A stretch of 64,000 bases of DNA from positions 20,726,868 to 20,790,867 of the forward strand of contig OX424555.1 of the NCBI GenBank assembly GCA_949152475.1, in the 5' to 3' direction. Each line of letters opens with the position of its first letter. Within the stretch, counting starts at the first letter, position 1. Positions 51,441 through 61,880 of the stretch are shown here, piece after piece. The notes below the pieces were generated by a model, which did no database searches, was not told the origin of the DNA, and was given only the letters and a program-made list of their open reading frames with translations. The position numbers and the translations under genes were made by a program. The DNA comes from Terebella lapidaria (Eukaryota > Annelida > Polychaeta > Terebellida > Terebellidae).

Positions 51441-52350
51441 TCCGTTTGAATTGTCATAGCTATCGGGCGTATATGTCAATTTTATGATTGACCTTGAACT
51501 TGGTCAGGAAAATAAGGTCATATGAGGAATACTTCAAGGTCAAATTTTAAAACTAACTGAAACCTATCAAGTAGTATATTAAATGAAAGGTCTTGACTCC
51601 CTGGTACATACTTCATCATCAGTTTTGAGATGTGACGTTTATTGACGTCTCGTTGACGTCATAAACGTTAATTTATCGAAATTTCAAACGGTTATAGTGT
51701 CCACAAATCTTGTTCGATTCTGATGAAATTGTACAGGTATATTATATATCTCCGTGCACAGGCAATGCACAATTTTCGTGACTCAAGGTCAAAGGTCAAG
51801 GTCAAGATCAAGGAAAAGTTCAAAATCACATAAATGGCCATAATTTTGGAACTAATCGCCATAAAGAGTTCAAACTAGGACCATACTGTAGCATATCAAA
51901 AGGTCTTTCTTATGTGTCTTTGAATGTGACCTTTGACCTTGACCTTGAGAAGTTCGCCATAGGTCAATGCCATGTACGAAGGTCAGTGCACCATATCAAG
52001 TAGCATACTATTAGAAAGGTCTTGGTCTCCTGATTCCAGTGATATCTTATTTCCGGCGCTATGACATTCAGTGACGTCACAAAGACGTCATAAACGTCAG
52101 ATTTTCAAAATTTGAAAATGCCAAATCCCAGAAAAAAACACCTTTTTGGTAATCACTTCTGCTTGAATCTTTGTATGCTCATGAAATTTGAATCATATCA
52201 TTCAGAACAGGCATGACACTCAGACTTATATGTTAAATGCATGATATGCCTTGAACTTGGTCAGAAAAATGAAGTCACATGAGCAAACTTTCAAGGTCAA
52301 GTTTTGAAAATCGTTGAAACGTGTCAAATATCCATTCCGGCAAGTGTGTG
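51441..52350 (+). repeat. Diverged tail of the 1.2-kb array
   Basis: Keeps the order of unit landmarks in diverged form: 'cacataaatggccataat' (51826), 'gaccttgagaagttcgcca' (51940), 'cagtgacgtcac' (52069), 'cgtcataaacgtca' (52086). The edge near 52337 reads 'attccggcaagt', the inverse of the 'acttgccggaat' with which the array starts, so the array as a whole may have short inverted ends. Confidence 0.75.
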
Positions 52351-53060
52351 ACCTATGGCCTCTCGTTTGTATGGTGCACCTTCTACCAGTAGGTGCAATG
52401 CCCGGAAAAGTAAATGAGTGTTAATCTACGGTAATGATCAATTCCTTGAGCGTACATATCCGTAAATTATCTATATCCCATCGTGTTCAATTATTACATT
52501 CGTCCATCACCTTTAGTCTGTTTCTGGCTTTTTTGTTGTATTTACTGAATTTCAGACCACCAGTCAAAAATACACGTTAACATTCATTAACAATTCTTTT
52601 GAATTGTGATTTTTCTGATATATCCAAACGTGAGCACAGGGCCATCATGGCTTGTTTTAAATACACATTCAAGGAAACCAATTGACCACCCATCAGCATA
52701 TGTATGGCACATATTGACAAGCTCAATGTTATTCAAAGAATAACTATTTCCGGCTGTGTTCACCTACAGTGCCCATATTACTGGAAATTGAAGACAGTTT
52801 AGAAATGGATACAAAGAAGTCGATTACAAGCTTTTACTTGGTTCTAATCACTGACAATCTGTGCTAAGTAATGAAAATGTGGGGAAGAAGGATGAATGTG
52901 TTTATTGTTCTTCATTGTTATGTACTATTATAGTGCTGATCACAAACTAGTATGTTGCTGATCACAAACATATCATTATGAATGTACATGTATGGATGGG
53001 TTTGACTTTATTCATTTCGTAGAATATGGGTCTTTGTTCTTTGCTATTGGACAAGTTGGA
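52351..53060. other. Non-coding, nothing recognised
   Basis: AT-rich; includes the local word repeat 'tgctgatcacaaac' near 52935 and 52954. No gene or known element. Confidence 0.4.
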
Positions 53061-54751
53061 TTTGGTGCCATGCTTAATTCGTGTGCCATGCTAATGTAGT
53101 CGTTCAACCGAGAGGGGCATTTATTGCCAATATAACACTGAGTGTCACCAGACGTGAGCTGAATAATGATAGTGAATCCTTTGCGAATAAAACCCCGGAA
53201 TCCTTTTCCTCAATTATAGACGAATCTAGACAATGACATATGTTTACATTGACTTCTTCAATCTTGATATTATATAAGGGTGGACTACATAGGAAATGTT
53301 TTGGTGACAAGACATTGATCAAGTAATGAACTCAGGATACTATTCTGACTGTGCTGCTCACTAGCTACGTATGTGTCTATTATTCAGACGCTGCCATATA
53401 ATTATGCACATCCTGCTAAATTGTTGCAAGTTAAAATGTATATATTATATGCTACAAATCAGAGTATACACACCTGCATGCAATTGAGCTGTGTATCGGT
53501 ATTTTGGAGCTTCGAACAGCAAGTACATGTCAACCCAGCTATCAAACATACAGTGGGGTCCAAAAATCTTAGACCACCTTGAGAGTGTAATTATGATTGG
53601 CGTACTATAGAAGACTGGGTTTATTACATGCTGGCTCTAAAGCTGAATCCTCTGCCTGTACTTTAAAGACATGTATCTCATAATGACACTAGAATGTTTT
53701 TCTCCTTAAAATTAATAAATTTTACCAAATTTTTTTTTGAAAATATAGAAATGTAACATATATATTCATTTGTCACCAAATCTTCTTAAAATTGTGAAAC
53801 ACATTAAGATAACTGGTTACAATGAAACTGATGTTGACCAACACACAATCACCAACCACACTGCAACTTGATCTTGTTATTATTCGCATTCCATCGTTTT
53901 CCCCAAACAAATTTAAAAACATTCAAATTCTGTGTTTTTTCCCCCAAAATTAATCCAATATTCTTATGTTGCACAATCAGACTTTCTGAATATCTGATGT
54001 TATTTGTGCTTACATACATGGAGGTGACTGAAAGAACAAATATCAGAAAACTTAGATGAAATAAATTATATTTTAATGATAGGTTTTAGAAAAGGTGATA
54101 TTTTCAGGGTGGTCTAAGACTAAAGGACCCCACTGTACATGCTTTGAAACATGAAGGACAAAAGGTGATGGCACAACTAATAGCAATTCTCGTCCAAGCC
54201 CACATTGATATCCATCCATATCCAATTGATCTGGCGCTCATTATCTTTTCGCTTGAGGCAACACTGGTGAACCTGTGATGGTTCACAATATAGAATGCGT
54301 GTACCTTTTACAACATAGGATCAATCGGTATATAACTGGAAGTGCCCAGGTATTGTGGCGTTGTTATACCATTCACCGGAATTCATAACTGGCCTATGTC
54401 TCACATCCCTGCATTCAAATCTACATGTCCATTTAGATGACATTGAGGTTCTGAACAGAAATTGACTGTAATTTGAGTGTACATGTATGTTCATTATCAT
54501 ATGGGAAATGGCTACCGTTCAAGTATTCATCAATTAGGGACATTCATACCACACGATATTTGAATCTGATAGCTTTCCTAAACAAGAGACAATTAAAATG
54601 TTCACTTTACACATACGTTGATTTTGATGGGCGTTATATTGATTTTGTTCTCAGATATAATTTAAAAGAAAAAACATTTCATGCTAATTAGTTTATGATG
54701 CATTTTCTTGCAAATAATTATACTGGTCATTATCATTAAACCAGGTAAGTA
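53061..54751 (+). repeat. Right-array duplication unit 6
   Basis: Distal-flank landmarks come first ('gtgtcaccagacgtgagct' 53143, 'gcaattgagctgtgtatcg' 53480), then the mariner-like MITE, then the 'aggtgatggcacaactaat' marker (54163) and a shortened 'agacaattaaaatgttcac' version of the second marker (54586). No receptor remnant is visible before the inverted arm at 54752. Confidence 0.7.
53549..54137. mobile_element. Mariner/Tc1-type MITE, 585 bp
   Basis: The element (53551-54135) is flanked by TA on both sides. The left end 'cagtggggtcc' continues to 'tcttagaccacc'; the right end is its inverse with four mismatches in 28 bases. This kind of terminus (CAGTGGNGTCC, then AGACCAC) is typical of Tc1/mariner-derived elements. 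Inside is AT-rich DNA without transposase. Other units read straight through here ('tatcaaatatatgctttg', 56397), confirming the insertion and the TA target. Confidence 0.95.
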
Positions 54752-55060
54752 AAACGTCTTCAGAAGAAGAATCTTTGACAAACGAGCCTGTTTGCAACTG
54801 GCTTGTTTATCTGCTTCCATCAGAGCAGATGTCCCAGAATGAAGGATGACGTCTTCTTTCATTAGGGAACGCAATGTACAAATGTTTGTTGACTATTCTG
54901 CACAACCCTTGGATCAACATGTGTTTTATCATATTAAATAATATATAATTAATGAGAGAGATTATATAACGAGTTATGTATTAATCCCATTCCATTGGGC
55001 TTTTCAGATCACGTATACGACGCATCTCCTCGCTTGGCATGCATATTGTCACCCAGCTGA
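54752..55060 (-). repeat. Inverted repeat pair around the 1.2-kb array, right arm
   Basis: Inverse of 45705-45993. Together the pair encloses about 8.8 kb comprising the array, its tail, unit 6 and the MITE. This arm lacks the array junction but continues for about 20 bases past it ('gattcttcttctgaag' on the minus strand). Confidence 0.85.
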
Positions 55061-55169
55061 TGACGACACTCCGCGAATAACATATAATATAAACATCAGC
55101 AGATGAATTATCACATGCTGATGATGTAAAGTCATGGTATTCCATTCGTATTCCAGGAGTGGTAATCTA
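55061..55169. other. Short non-coding spacer
   Basis: AT-rich; nothing recognised. Confidence 0.4.
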
Positions 55170-55850
55170 CTGTAATGTACAGGTAAGGTAAGGTAAGGTA
55201 ATGATGTATTTAAGTCACTTGTACATCAACATACAACATTCATACTACACAATACAAAAACTAAAGTACCCAGCCCAAAAGGCTTATAAGTGACACTCAT
55301 TATTATTACTATATCACAAGTAAGTACACATTTAAATATAATCTACGGGCACATTCTTTTTCGGTTATACATCTTTCTGATAATCCAAGCATTGAACACA
55401 AACTCCACACATGCCCTCCAATTATCATTCATACACGAGATAAGTTTTTCATCATTATTCAGTACTTCAAAATTAGAAATCAGTAAACTACTTTTCATAT
55501 CGTCATAAAACAAAGACCTCAGGTGTGCATATTTCGGACTGTTAAATAGAAAGTGTTGCTCGTCATTATTACAAATTTTACAAGTTCTTTCTTCGGCTGT
55601 TTGTTTTCTAAATTTTCTAGTAATACTGTCTTTCACATTCTTAAACCTACCAGTTTCTATTGCTAATGGCAGTACACCACATCGGAGTTGTGCAAATAGA
55701 GAGCGTTTATATTTCGATAAATATCTGAGTACATATAACTCTGGTTCAAATTTATTTTTAAATTTAACATAGGTACGTAATTTGGGTTTTGACATCACAC
55801 ATAACTGCCATTATTTACAATAAATTTCTTCATTGTAACGATCCGCCGTC
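55170..55850 (-). mobile_element. LINE 3'-end fragment with C-terminal ORF2 part
   Basis: The minus-strand frame 55343-55798 (151 codons) reads KPKLRTYVKFKNKFEPELYV, then RSLFAQLRCGVLPLAIETGR, then ERTCKICNNDEQHFLFNSP, ending after a stretch rich in N, W and R. These are the usual blocks after the reverse transcriptase domain of a LINE, with the C-x2-C...H zinc-type knuckle. Length is only the last part of an ORF2, so it is 5'-truncated. The 3' end has a pentamer tail near 55184-55203 (ggtaa repeated), as in LINEs with microsatellite tails. Open over its whole remaining length, so it is younger than the LINE at 40 kb. It encodes no complete enzyme. Confidence 0.85.
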
Positions 55851-57824
55851 CTTTTGTGCAGAAGATAAATGTTTTTTGCTCGATAAATTTCTTCGTTCTA
55901 ACGATAATTTTGCCCATCTTACTGAAAATTGATGACAATTTTGAAATGCCACACAAATGTTGATTACGATCACTTGATTGGTTTCACTCAATGACACTCT
56001 GTGCGTGAGCTTACTAATGATAGTGAATCCCTGCGAATAAAACCCTAGAATCCTTCTCACCAAATATAGACCAGACCAGACACTGACATACGTTTATATA
56101 GACTAGTCCAGCCTTGAGATAATATAAGTGTCAAGTAATGTACTTATAATACAATTTTCACCGTGCTGGTCGCTACCAAAGTAGGTATTTAATATTCAGA
56201 CCCTGTCATATAATAATACACTTAATGATGGTATCTATAGAATATGCAAGCACATTCTGCTAACTAATTGCATGCTAAAATGTAGGTATTATACGCTAAA
56301 AATCAGAGTATACACACCTGCAATTGAGCTGTGTATCGGTATTTTGGTGCTTCGAACAGCAGAAGTACATGTCAACTCAGCTACCAAATAACTCAGCTAT
56401 CAAATATATGCTTTGAAACATGAAGGACAAAAGCTGATGGCACAAATTATAGCATTACTCGTCCGATCACACATTGATGTCCATTAATATCCAGTTGATC
56501 TGGCGCAAGGAGAACAGTGCTACGATCGTCTTTTCACTGTAAGCAACACTGGTGAATTTGTGAATTTGTGCGCACTCTACAACAAAGAATACGTGTTCCT
56601 TTTACAACATGGATCAATCGGTATATACCTGGAAATACCTATGTATTGTGGCGTTGGTACACCATTCACCTGCAATTATAAGTTGCCTGTGTTTTTAATT
56701 TTTTTTTTATCAACATCATCACAATCTCGTTGAATTGCTGGTAATAAGTCGATACTTACACTAGTAGCCTGGCCCATGGACGTCTTCAAGGACTAGGAGT
56801 CCTTCCCGGCAGCATTCTTTTCTTCTTGTTTCTTGTCCTCCTCCGAATCGTCCCTCCTGCAGGCTGCTCTCTTCACCACATCTGCATAGCTCATCTTGTG
56901 AGTTTCAAAAGTAGTGTGTCCAAAAAAATTCTTTGAAAGATTTTAGCATTGGTTTGTAAATCTGGTTTTATAAAAATGGGTAAGTTAATATTGGTGGTGT
57001 CACAACCGGGGTGACAAAAGTGTGTATACCGACGTTATACGGAGAGCAATATGGTCAAAATCATTGAATTCCTTCATCGTACCTAGTGCAATGGATTCTA
57101 TGTATGCATTAGTATATTCCCAATAAACTCAAAGAGTTTTGAAACTTTTATTTCATATTGGTGAGAGTTTGTTGCCTTATTTAAAGCACGCATAATTTTT
57201 GTTTTAACAAATCATGTGTATTGTAAATCGACTTTATCATATATTATTTTGCCAGGTATCTACATCTATTGGGTGTTAAGTTACTATAAGAATGTTTCAA
57301 ACTCAAATTGACTGTAATTCGAGTATACTTGGATGTCGTGGCAAACGGCTATCGATTAGGTGTTTATCGATTAAGGACACTCATACCACGCGCAATCCAA
57401 ACTGATTGCTTTTATAAACGAGAGGCAATTACAATTTTTATTCTACACATAGATTCAATGTTTATGAGCAGAAGGTGATTTTGTTCTCAATGCGAAGTGT
57501 CATCATAGTTTCGTCTAGGAACAATGCAGCATATAAAATATTGAAGGGACATAGCGCCAACAGTCCATATTTATTTCAGCCAATCAACGCAATGTATTTG
57601 CACTTCTCTGACACCACCAGGCTGATGTAACACGAAATTAACATTCTCGGTATAAGATTACATACGTAAAGTCTTATTTTGTTTTTGCATTGTACCTGAT
57701 CGAGCCTACATTTTGGGTGATGTAATGCAGAAACATGTGTTTGTTGTTAAAACCGTCTTGGTAATATTGAATTATGAGCGGGTGGTCGGGTAATATTACT
57801 TAAATAAGTATAGATGTGTATGTG
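55851..57824 (+). repeat. Right-array duplication unit 7, proximal part
   Basis: Distal-type landmarks ('gaccagaccagacactgac' 56075, 'gcatgctaaaatgtaggta' 56272), then the 'aagctgatggcacaaatta' marker (56430), an inserted stretch at about 56700-57220 without match elsewhere in the window, the 'ggcaattacaatttttatt' marker (57424) and the 'gcacttctctgacaccacc' landmark (57600). The insert at 56700-57220 contains a pyrimidine-rich stretch near 56815-56870 but no gene I can support. Confidence 0.65.
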
Positions 57825-58122
57825 TAAAAAATTAGCCCAAGGGCTAAGAAAGGTTACCGGACAATATACATTTTAGATATTAGCCTTTTGTCCAGTGACC
57901 TTGAAAATAAAGTCACTGATCAATTCAAGGCCATGAAATTTTCAACAAATATATCACTTCTAGTATGTCCACAATAAATTCCTAAGCTGTAAAGTCGATA
58001 ATAAGTGAGACATTAGCCATTCTGTGATGTGACCTTGAAAATGAGGTCAAAGTTCAAGTTCAAGGTTATGAAAATATTCAGTATATATCATTCCTCTATA
58101 TTCGCAATTGATTCCTATGCTG

Positions 58123-58640
58123 TAAATGTAAGTACCAATCTATTACCACCAATACAATCAGATTTTGATGATGTCAATAAGAAACGTAAAATACTACATT
58201 TTGCAATAGAAACAAACAAAGCCCGACCAAATAGTTTATCCAAAGACACACTGGCGTCTTCAGGGGCAGACAATGTGTTAAATGTAGTTGTTTCTACTGT
58301 ACACCAGATGGAATTTGTATACAACTGCCCAACAACCTATGAAAATAATTTAGAAATCCGAATCTAACCCCATGGAATAGATACATGACAAGTACAAAAG
58401 TACCCAATCACAAGCCCGAAGGCTACTGAGTTGATGGTATCCTCGGGGACAGATTTAACGTCCGCCAGCAGTGACACCGACTCAGTGGTATAAATGTAAG
58501 TATCAATCTATTACCACCAATACAATCAAATTTTGATGATGCCAATAAGAAAGGTAAAATACAACATTTTGCAATAGAAACAAAGCCCGACCAAATAGTT
58601 TATCCAAAGACACACTGGCGTCATCAGGGGCAGATGTAAA
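58123..58640 (+). repeat. Coding-like segment carried by element copy 3
   Basis: The first copy (58125 onward) is open for about 80 codons in the frame 58029-58367, with motifs IQSDFDDVNKKRK, ARPNSLSKDTLASSGAD and VVVSTVHQMEFVYNCPTT. Further on, an in-frame-looking serine-rich piece ATELMVSSGTDLTSASSDTD is followed by a stop just before the second, shorter copy (58497). Both copies start 'gtaagta.caatctattac'. I do not recognise the protein. It could be a captured exon or the remnant of another transposon's ORF. Confidence 0.55.
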
Positions 58641-59570
58641 GATGATAATAAGCGACATATTAGCCATTTTGTTCTCTGACCTTGAAAATGAGATCAAAGG
58701 TCAAATTCTAGATCACCAAAATATTCAGCATACATCATTTCCTATATGTTCACTATGTACCCTTAAGCTGTAAATTTGATAATGAGCGAGATATAAGCCA
58801 TTTTGTATTCTGACCTTGAAAATGAAATGACTAACCTTGAAATTTAGGTCAAGGTCAAATTCAAGGTCACTAGAATATTCAGCATATATCATTTCCTATA
58901 TGTTCACAATTGATTCCTAAGCTGCAAAGTCTCTAATAAGCAAGATATTGGCCATTTTGTCCTGTGACCTTGAAAATGAGGTCAAAGGTCAAATTCAAGG
59001 TAACGAGAATATTCCGCATATATCATTTCCTATATGTTCACAATTGATTCCTAAGCCGTAAAGTCGATAATAAGCGAGATATTAGCAATTTTGTCCTGTG
59101 GCCTTGGAAATGAGGTCAAAGGTCAAATTCAAGGTCACGAGAATATTCAGCATATATCATTTCCTATATGTTCACAATTGATTCCTAAGCTGTAAAGTCG
59201 ATAATAAGCGAGATATTAGCCAATTTGTCTTGTGACCTTGAAAATGAGGCCAAAGGTCAAATTCAAGGTCACGAGAATATTCAGCATATATCATTTCCTA
59301 TATGTTCACAATGGATTCCTAAGCTGTAAAGTCGATAATAAGCGAGATATTAGCCATTTTGTCCTGTGACCTTGAAAATGAGGTCAAAGGTCAAATTCAA
59401 GGTAACGAGAATATTCAGCATATATCATTTCCTATATGTTCACAATTGATTTCTAAGCTGTAAAGTCGATAATAAGCGAGATATTAGCCATTTTGTCCTG
59501 TGACCTTGAAAATGAGGTCAAAGGTCAAATTCAAGGTCACGAGAATATTCAGCATATATCATTTCCTATA
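58640..59570 (+). repeat. 134-bp satellite inside element copy 3
   Basis: Same family as the satellite at 14.4 kb: 'tgtaaagtcgataataagcg' and 'catatatcatttcctatatg' recur with a 134-base spacing. Four units keep a perfect AGGTCAAAGGTCA; one has AGGCCAAAGGTCA. Confidence 0.95.
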
Positions 59571-60330
59571 TGTCCACAATTGATTCCTAGTCTCTAATCT
59601 CAATATTAAGTGAGATATTAGGCTTAATGTGTCCCATTATAAAGCATGGGAAAATTTAACATGGGAAAGTCACATCTGGGCCGAGTTTGGGCCCAAAATT
59701 CGAGTGATTCAAGCGCAACGAAATTTATACATGTCACAGAAGTACATATGAGGAGTGTCATGCATCAATAAGCAAAAAAAGTTACTGAACAGATTTTGAT
59801 AAAACGACCATCAAAAATCCAAAATTAGCCATTTTCGACGAGAACGGCCGCTATGACCTTGAAACCAAGGTCAGAGGTCAAATTCAAGGTCACGAGAATA
59901 TTCAGCATATATCATTTCCTATATGTCCACAATTGATTCCTAGTCTCTAATCTCAATATTAAGTGACATATTAGGCTTAATGTGTCCCATTATAAAGCAT
60001 AGGAAATTTTAACATGGGAAAGTCACATTTGGGCCGAGTTTGGGCCAAAATGGCCCACTTCGAGCGATTCAATCGCGACGAAATTTATAGACATCATAGG
60101 AGTACATATGAGGAGTGTTATGTATCAAAAAAAAAAAAAGTTACTGAACAGATTTTGAGAAAATGGCCGGCAAAGTCCAAAATTGGCCGATTTTCGACAA
60201 AAACGGCCGCCATTTTGAAAAAATTGCGAAAATCCAAAAACTAAAAAATACCTCCTTCTTGAATTATTTTTGTGCATTTTTGTGCAAAATTTCAGAAAGA
60301 TTGCTCCGTAAACAAAAGAAGATAAAAATG

Positions 60331-60371
60331 TGGACGACGCCGACACCGACGCCGACGCCGGACGCCGGACG
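60331..60371. repeat. GAC/GCC trinucleotide tract
   Basis: Counterpart of the (GAC)n tract in element copy 1, here as 'gacgccgacaccgacgccga'. Confidence 0.85.
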
Positions 60372-60686
60372 CAACGCCATGCCAATAGGTTAGCGGACCA
60401 AAGGTCCGGTAACCTAAAAATTGAGCTCACGAGGATGTTCATATTCAATATGCATAAGAGAACACTACTAAAGACATGTACCAGTTTTAAGACACTGGGC
60501 ACCGCATAGGACAGTACACGGTCTATTCAAATCAAATAACATGACATATCTACTTCAGAACATTATACTCAGGCACCGAATCAAGTTGGAGAATATCGCT
60601 TCTTAAAATATCCCCAACACGACAATGCAGATATAAAAGGGTTGCTGCCCTCTAAGGCTGTTTGTCGGCATTTCTGTGGAGTAGCG

Positions 60687-61835
60687 TCACACGTTCTGAC
60701 ACGGAGTCTCTTCCACCGAGAGGTTCGAGGTCACCGAGTGACGCCGAATCCGTAATTGGGCGAAAAAGGACGTAAATCGCGGCACGACACGACTCATTGC
60801 TCCGCGATAAGGCGGGAAAGCGAGAAACAGAACCATGATATTACCAGCAAATTTGCTCGATTTAACATACTGTAAAAGGGTGTCAATGAGAAAGCCGTGT
60901 AGTGATGGCCGAGGTGGCTGCTGTGCAGCCATATTCCCTACTATATGTACAAAACGATAGCCGTCCAACGGTAGGTAGCACACAATGTGCAGGAGTAGGA
61001 AGTAGAAAAACGATTCCGTTTGTTTTCTGTTGAAGTTCAAGTCCGGAGTCACTTGTTGGGATTGATGCTGAGTGTTAATGTTTATTTCCACGGACGTATC
61101 AGCATCCAATAGCCCGTCTCTGTGGCGAAAACACAGGCACTTGTATAGAAGCGAGCGAGAACAACAGACAACTGCAGCCAGAATGATAATGTTGGGGATG
61201 AAGGCATTCACAAAGGCACCCCCTTCTGCCAATTTATGGTGAATGGATTTATAGTCATATAGCTCCATACATACCAATCTTGTCCCAACAGCGTACGCGC
61301 CATACAAAATACTGATATTCATATACACAACCACGGCAATAATCGCTGCTGTTATCATTAAAACACGTGGTCCCCAGCAATGACAAAACTTTCGGCGGAA
61401 GCTCCCTGGTGTCATGCATTCAACGCTGAGAAATACGGTGTACCACACGGCCAGGAACTTGGAGATACAAGAGAGGAACGTCGAAAACTGGCACCAGCCT
61501 CCGACGTGAAACATGGACAGATTGACGCCCATGTCCTCGATCCACGTGTGGAACAAGGTTAAGATCTGCAAGATTTCCACAACGAGTATCCCTGTCAGAT
61601 AGTAGCTGCCATGCTGGGCGCGAGAGATTGGGTCCGTCAACGCGACGACAGTGAGCAGGTTTCCCAACAATCCAAGCGAGTATATACAAGGTAGATAATA
61701 CATGTGAAGCTGACGTACTATCTGCTGTAACTCCATCACCCCTGGCTCCGGGATCATCAACTGATTCTGTCTGTCCATGTCTCCACCAACAGTCCAAGTT
61801 TCATTCAAAATGTAATTCTCGCCGTCTGTCTCCAT
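60687..61835 (-). CDS. Intact orphan class-A (rhodopsin-like) G-protein-coupled receptor
   Basis: 382 codons in one exon. Hydrophobic segments fit seven transmembrane helices: about residues 44-66 (with GNLL, the TM1 Asn), 77-97, 113-138, 156-182, 205-227, 274-297 and 311-341. N-terminus has a glycosylation site (NET, residue 11). Cys115 at the start of TM3 and Cys189 in the second extracellular loop would form the family disulfide. TM5 has Pro214; TM6 has CYLP (286-289) for the usual CWxP. Oddities: the DRY box reads ECM (139-141), the TM2 Asp is missing (a Glu is at 87), and the NPxxY region reads NIMVL (332-336). The layout suggests a peptide-type receptor of invertebrates, ligand unknown; coupling may be non-standard. 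The start has a good context (G at -3 and +4). Three relatives in the window are broken, so this is the only intact copy here. Confidence 0.92.
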   Translation of the reverse strand: METDGENYILNETWTVGGDMDRQNQLMIPEPGVMELQQIVRQLHMYYLPCIYSLGLLGNLLTVVALTDPISRAQHGSYYLTGILVVEILQILTLFHTWIEDMGVNLSMFHVGGWCQFSTFLSCISKFLAVWYTVFLSVECMTPGSFRRKFCHCWGPRVLMITAAIIAVVVYMNISILYGAYAVGTRLVCMELYDYKSIHHKLAEGGAFVNAFIPNIIILAAVVCCSRSLLYKCLCFRHRDGLLDADTSVEININTQHQSQQVTPDLNFNRKQTESFFYFLLLHIVCYLPLDGYRFVHIVGNMAAQQPPRPSLHGFLIDTLLQYVKSSKFAGNIMVLFLAFPPYRGAMSRVVPRFTSFFAQLRIRRHSVTSNLSVEETPCQNV

Positions 61836-61880
61836 CGCCGCGATCTGCTCACTTCAAGATATACACCTGAATAAAACAAG
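61836..61880 (-). promoter_or_regulatory. Receptor leader with possible 3' splice site
   Basis: On the minus strand the pyrimidine-rich 'ttgttttattcag' ends between 61867 and 61866, 31 bases upstream of the receptor ATG. It is a plausible acceptor, so the coding exon may be joined to an upstream non-coding exon. The same word is changed in the pseudogene copies. No promoter box is recognisable. Confidence 0.35.

Larger units (their letters stand above)
57825..60419 (+). mobile_element. Minisatellite-bearing mobile element, copy 3
   Basis: The element (57830-60414) is flanked by TAAAA on both sides. Left end 'ttagcccaagggctaa' then 'aggttaccgga'; right hairpin 60387-60415. The paralogous site in unit 4 (about 42506-42525, 'atgtgtgaaaatgaagttc') lacks it. 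Contains a dispersed coding-like segment twice (58125 and 58497), a 134-bp satellite with nearly identical units (59055, 59189, 59323, 59457), and a duplicated unique arm (59570-59850 and 59935-60240). No transposase. It stands 270 bp downstream of the intact receptor's stop codon. Confidence 0.85.

Noticed and set aside
61380..61797. Frames opposite to and shifted within the intact receptor
   Set aside because: They are shadows of the receptor coding sequence on the other strand or in another frame.
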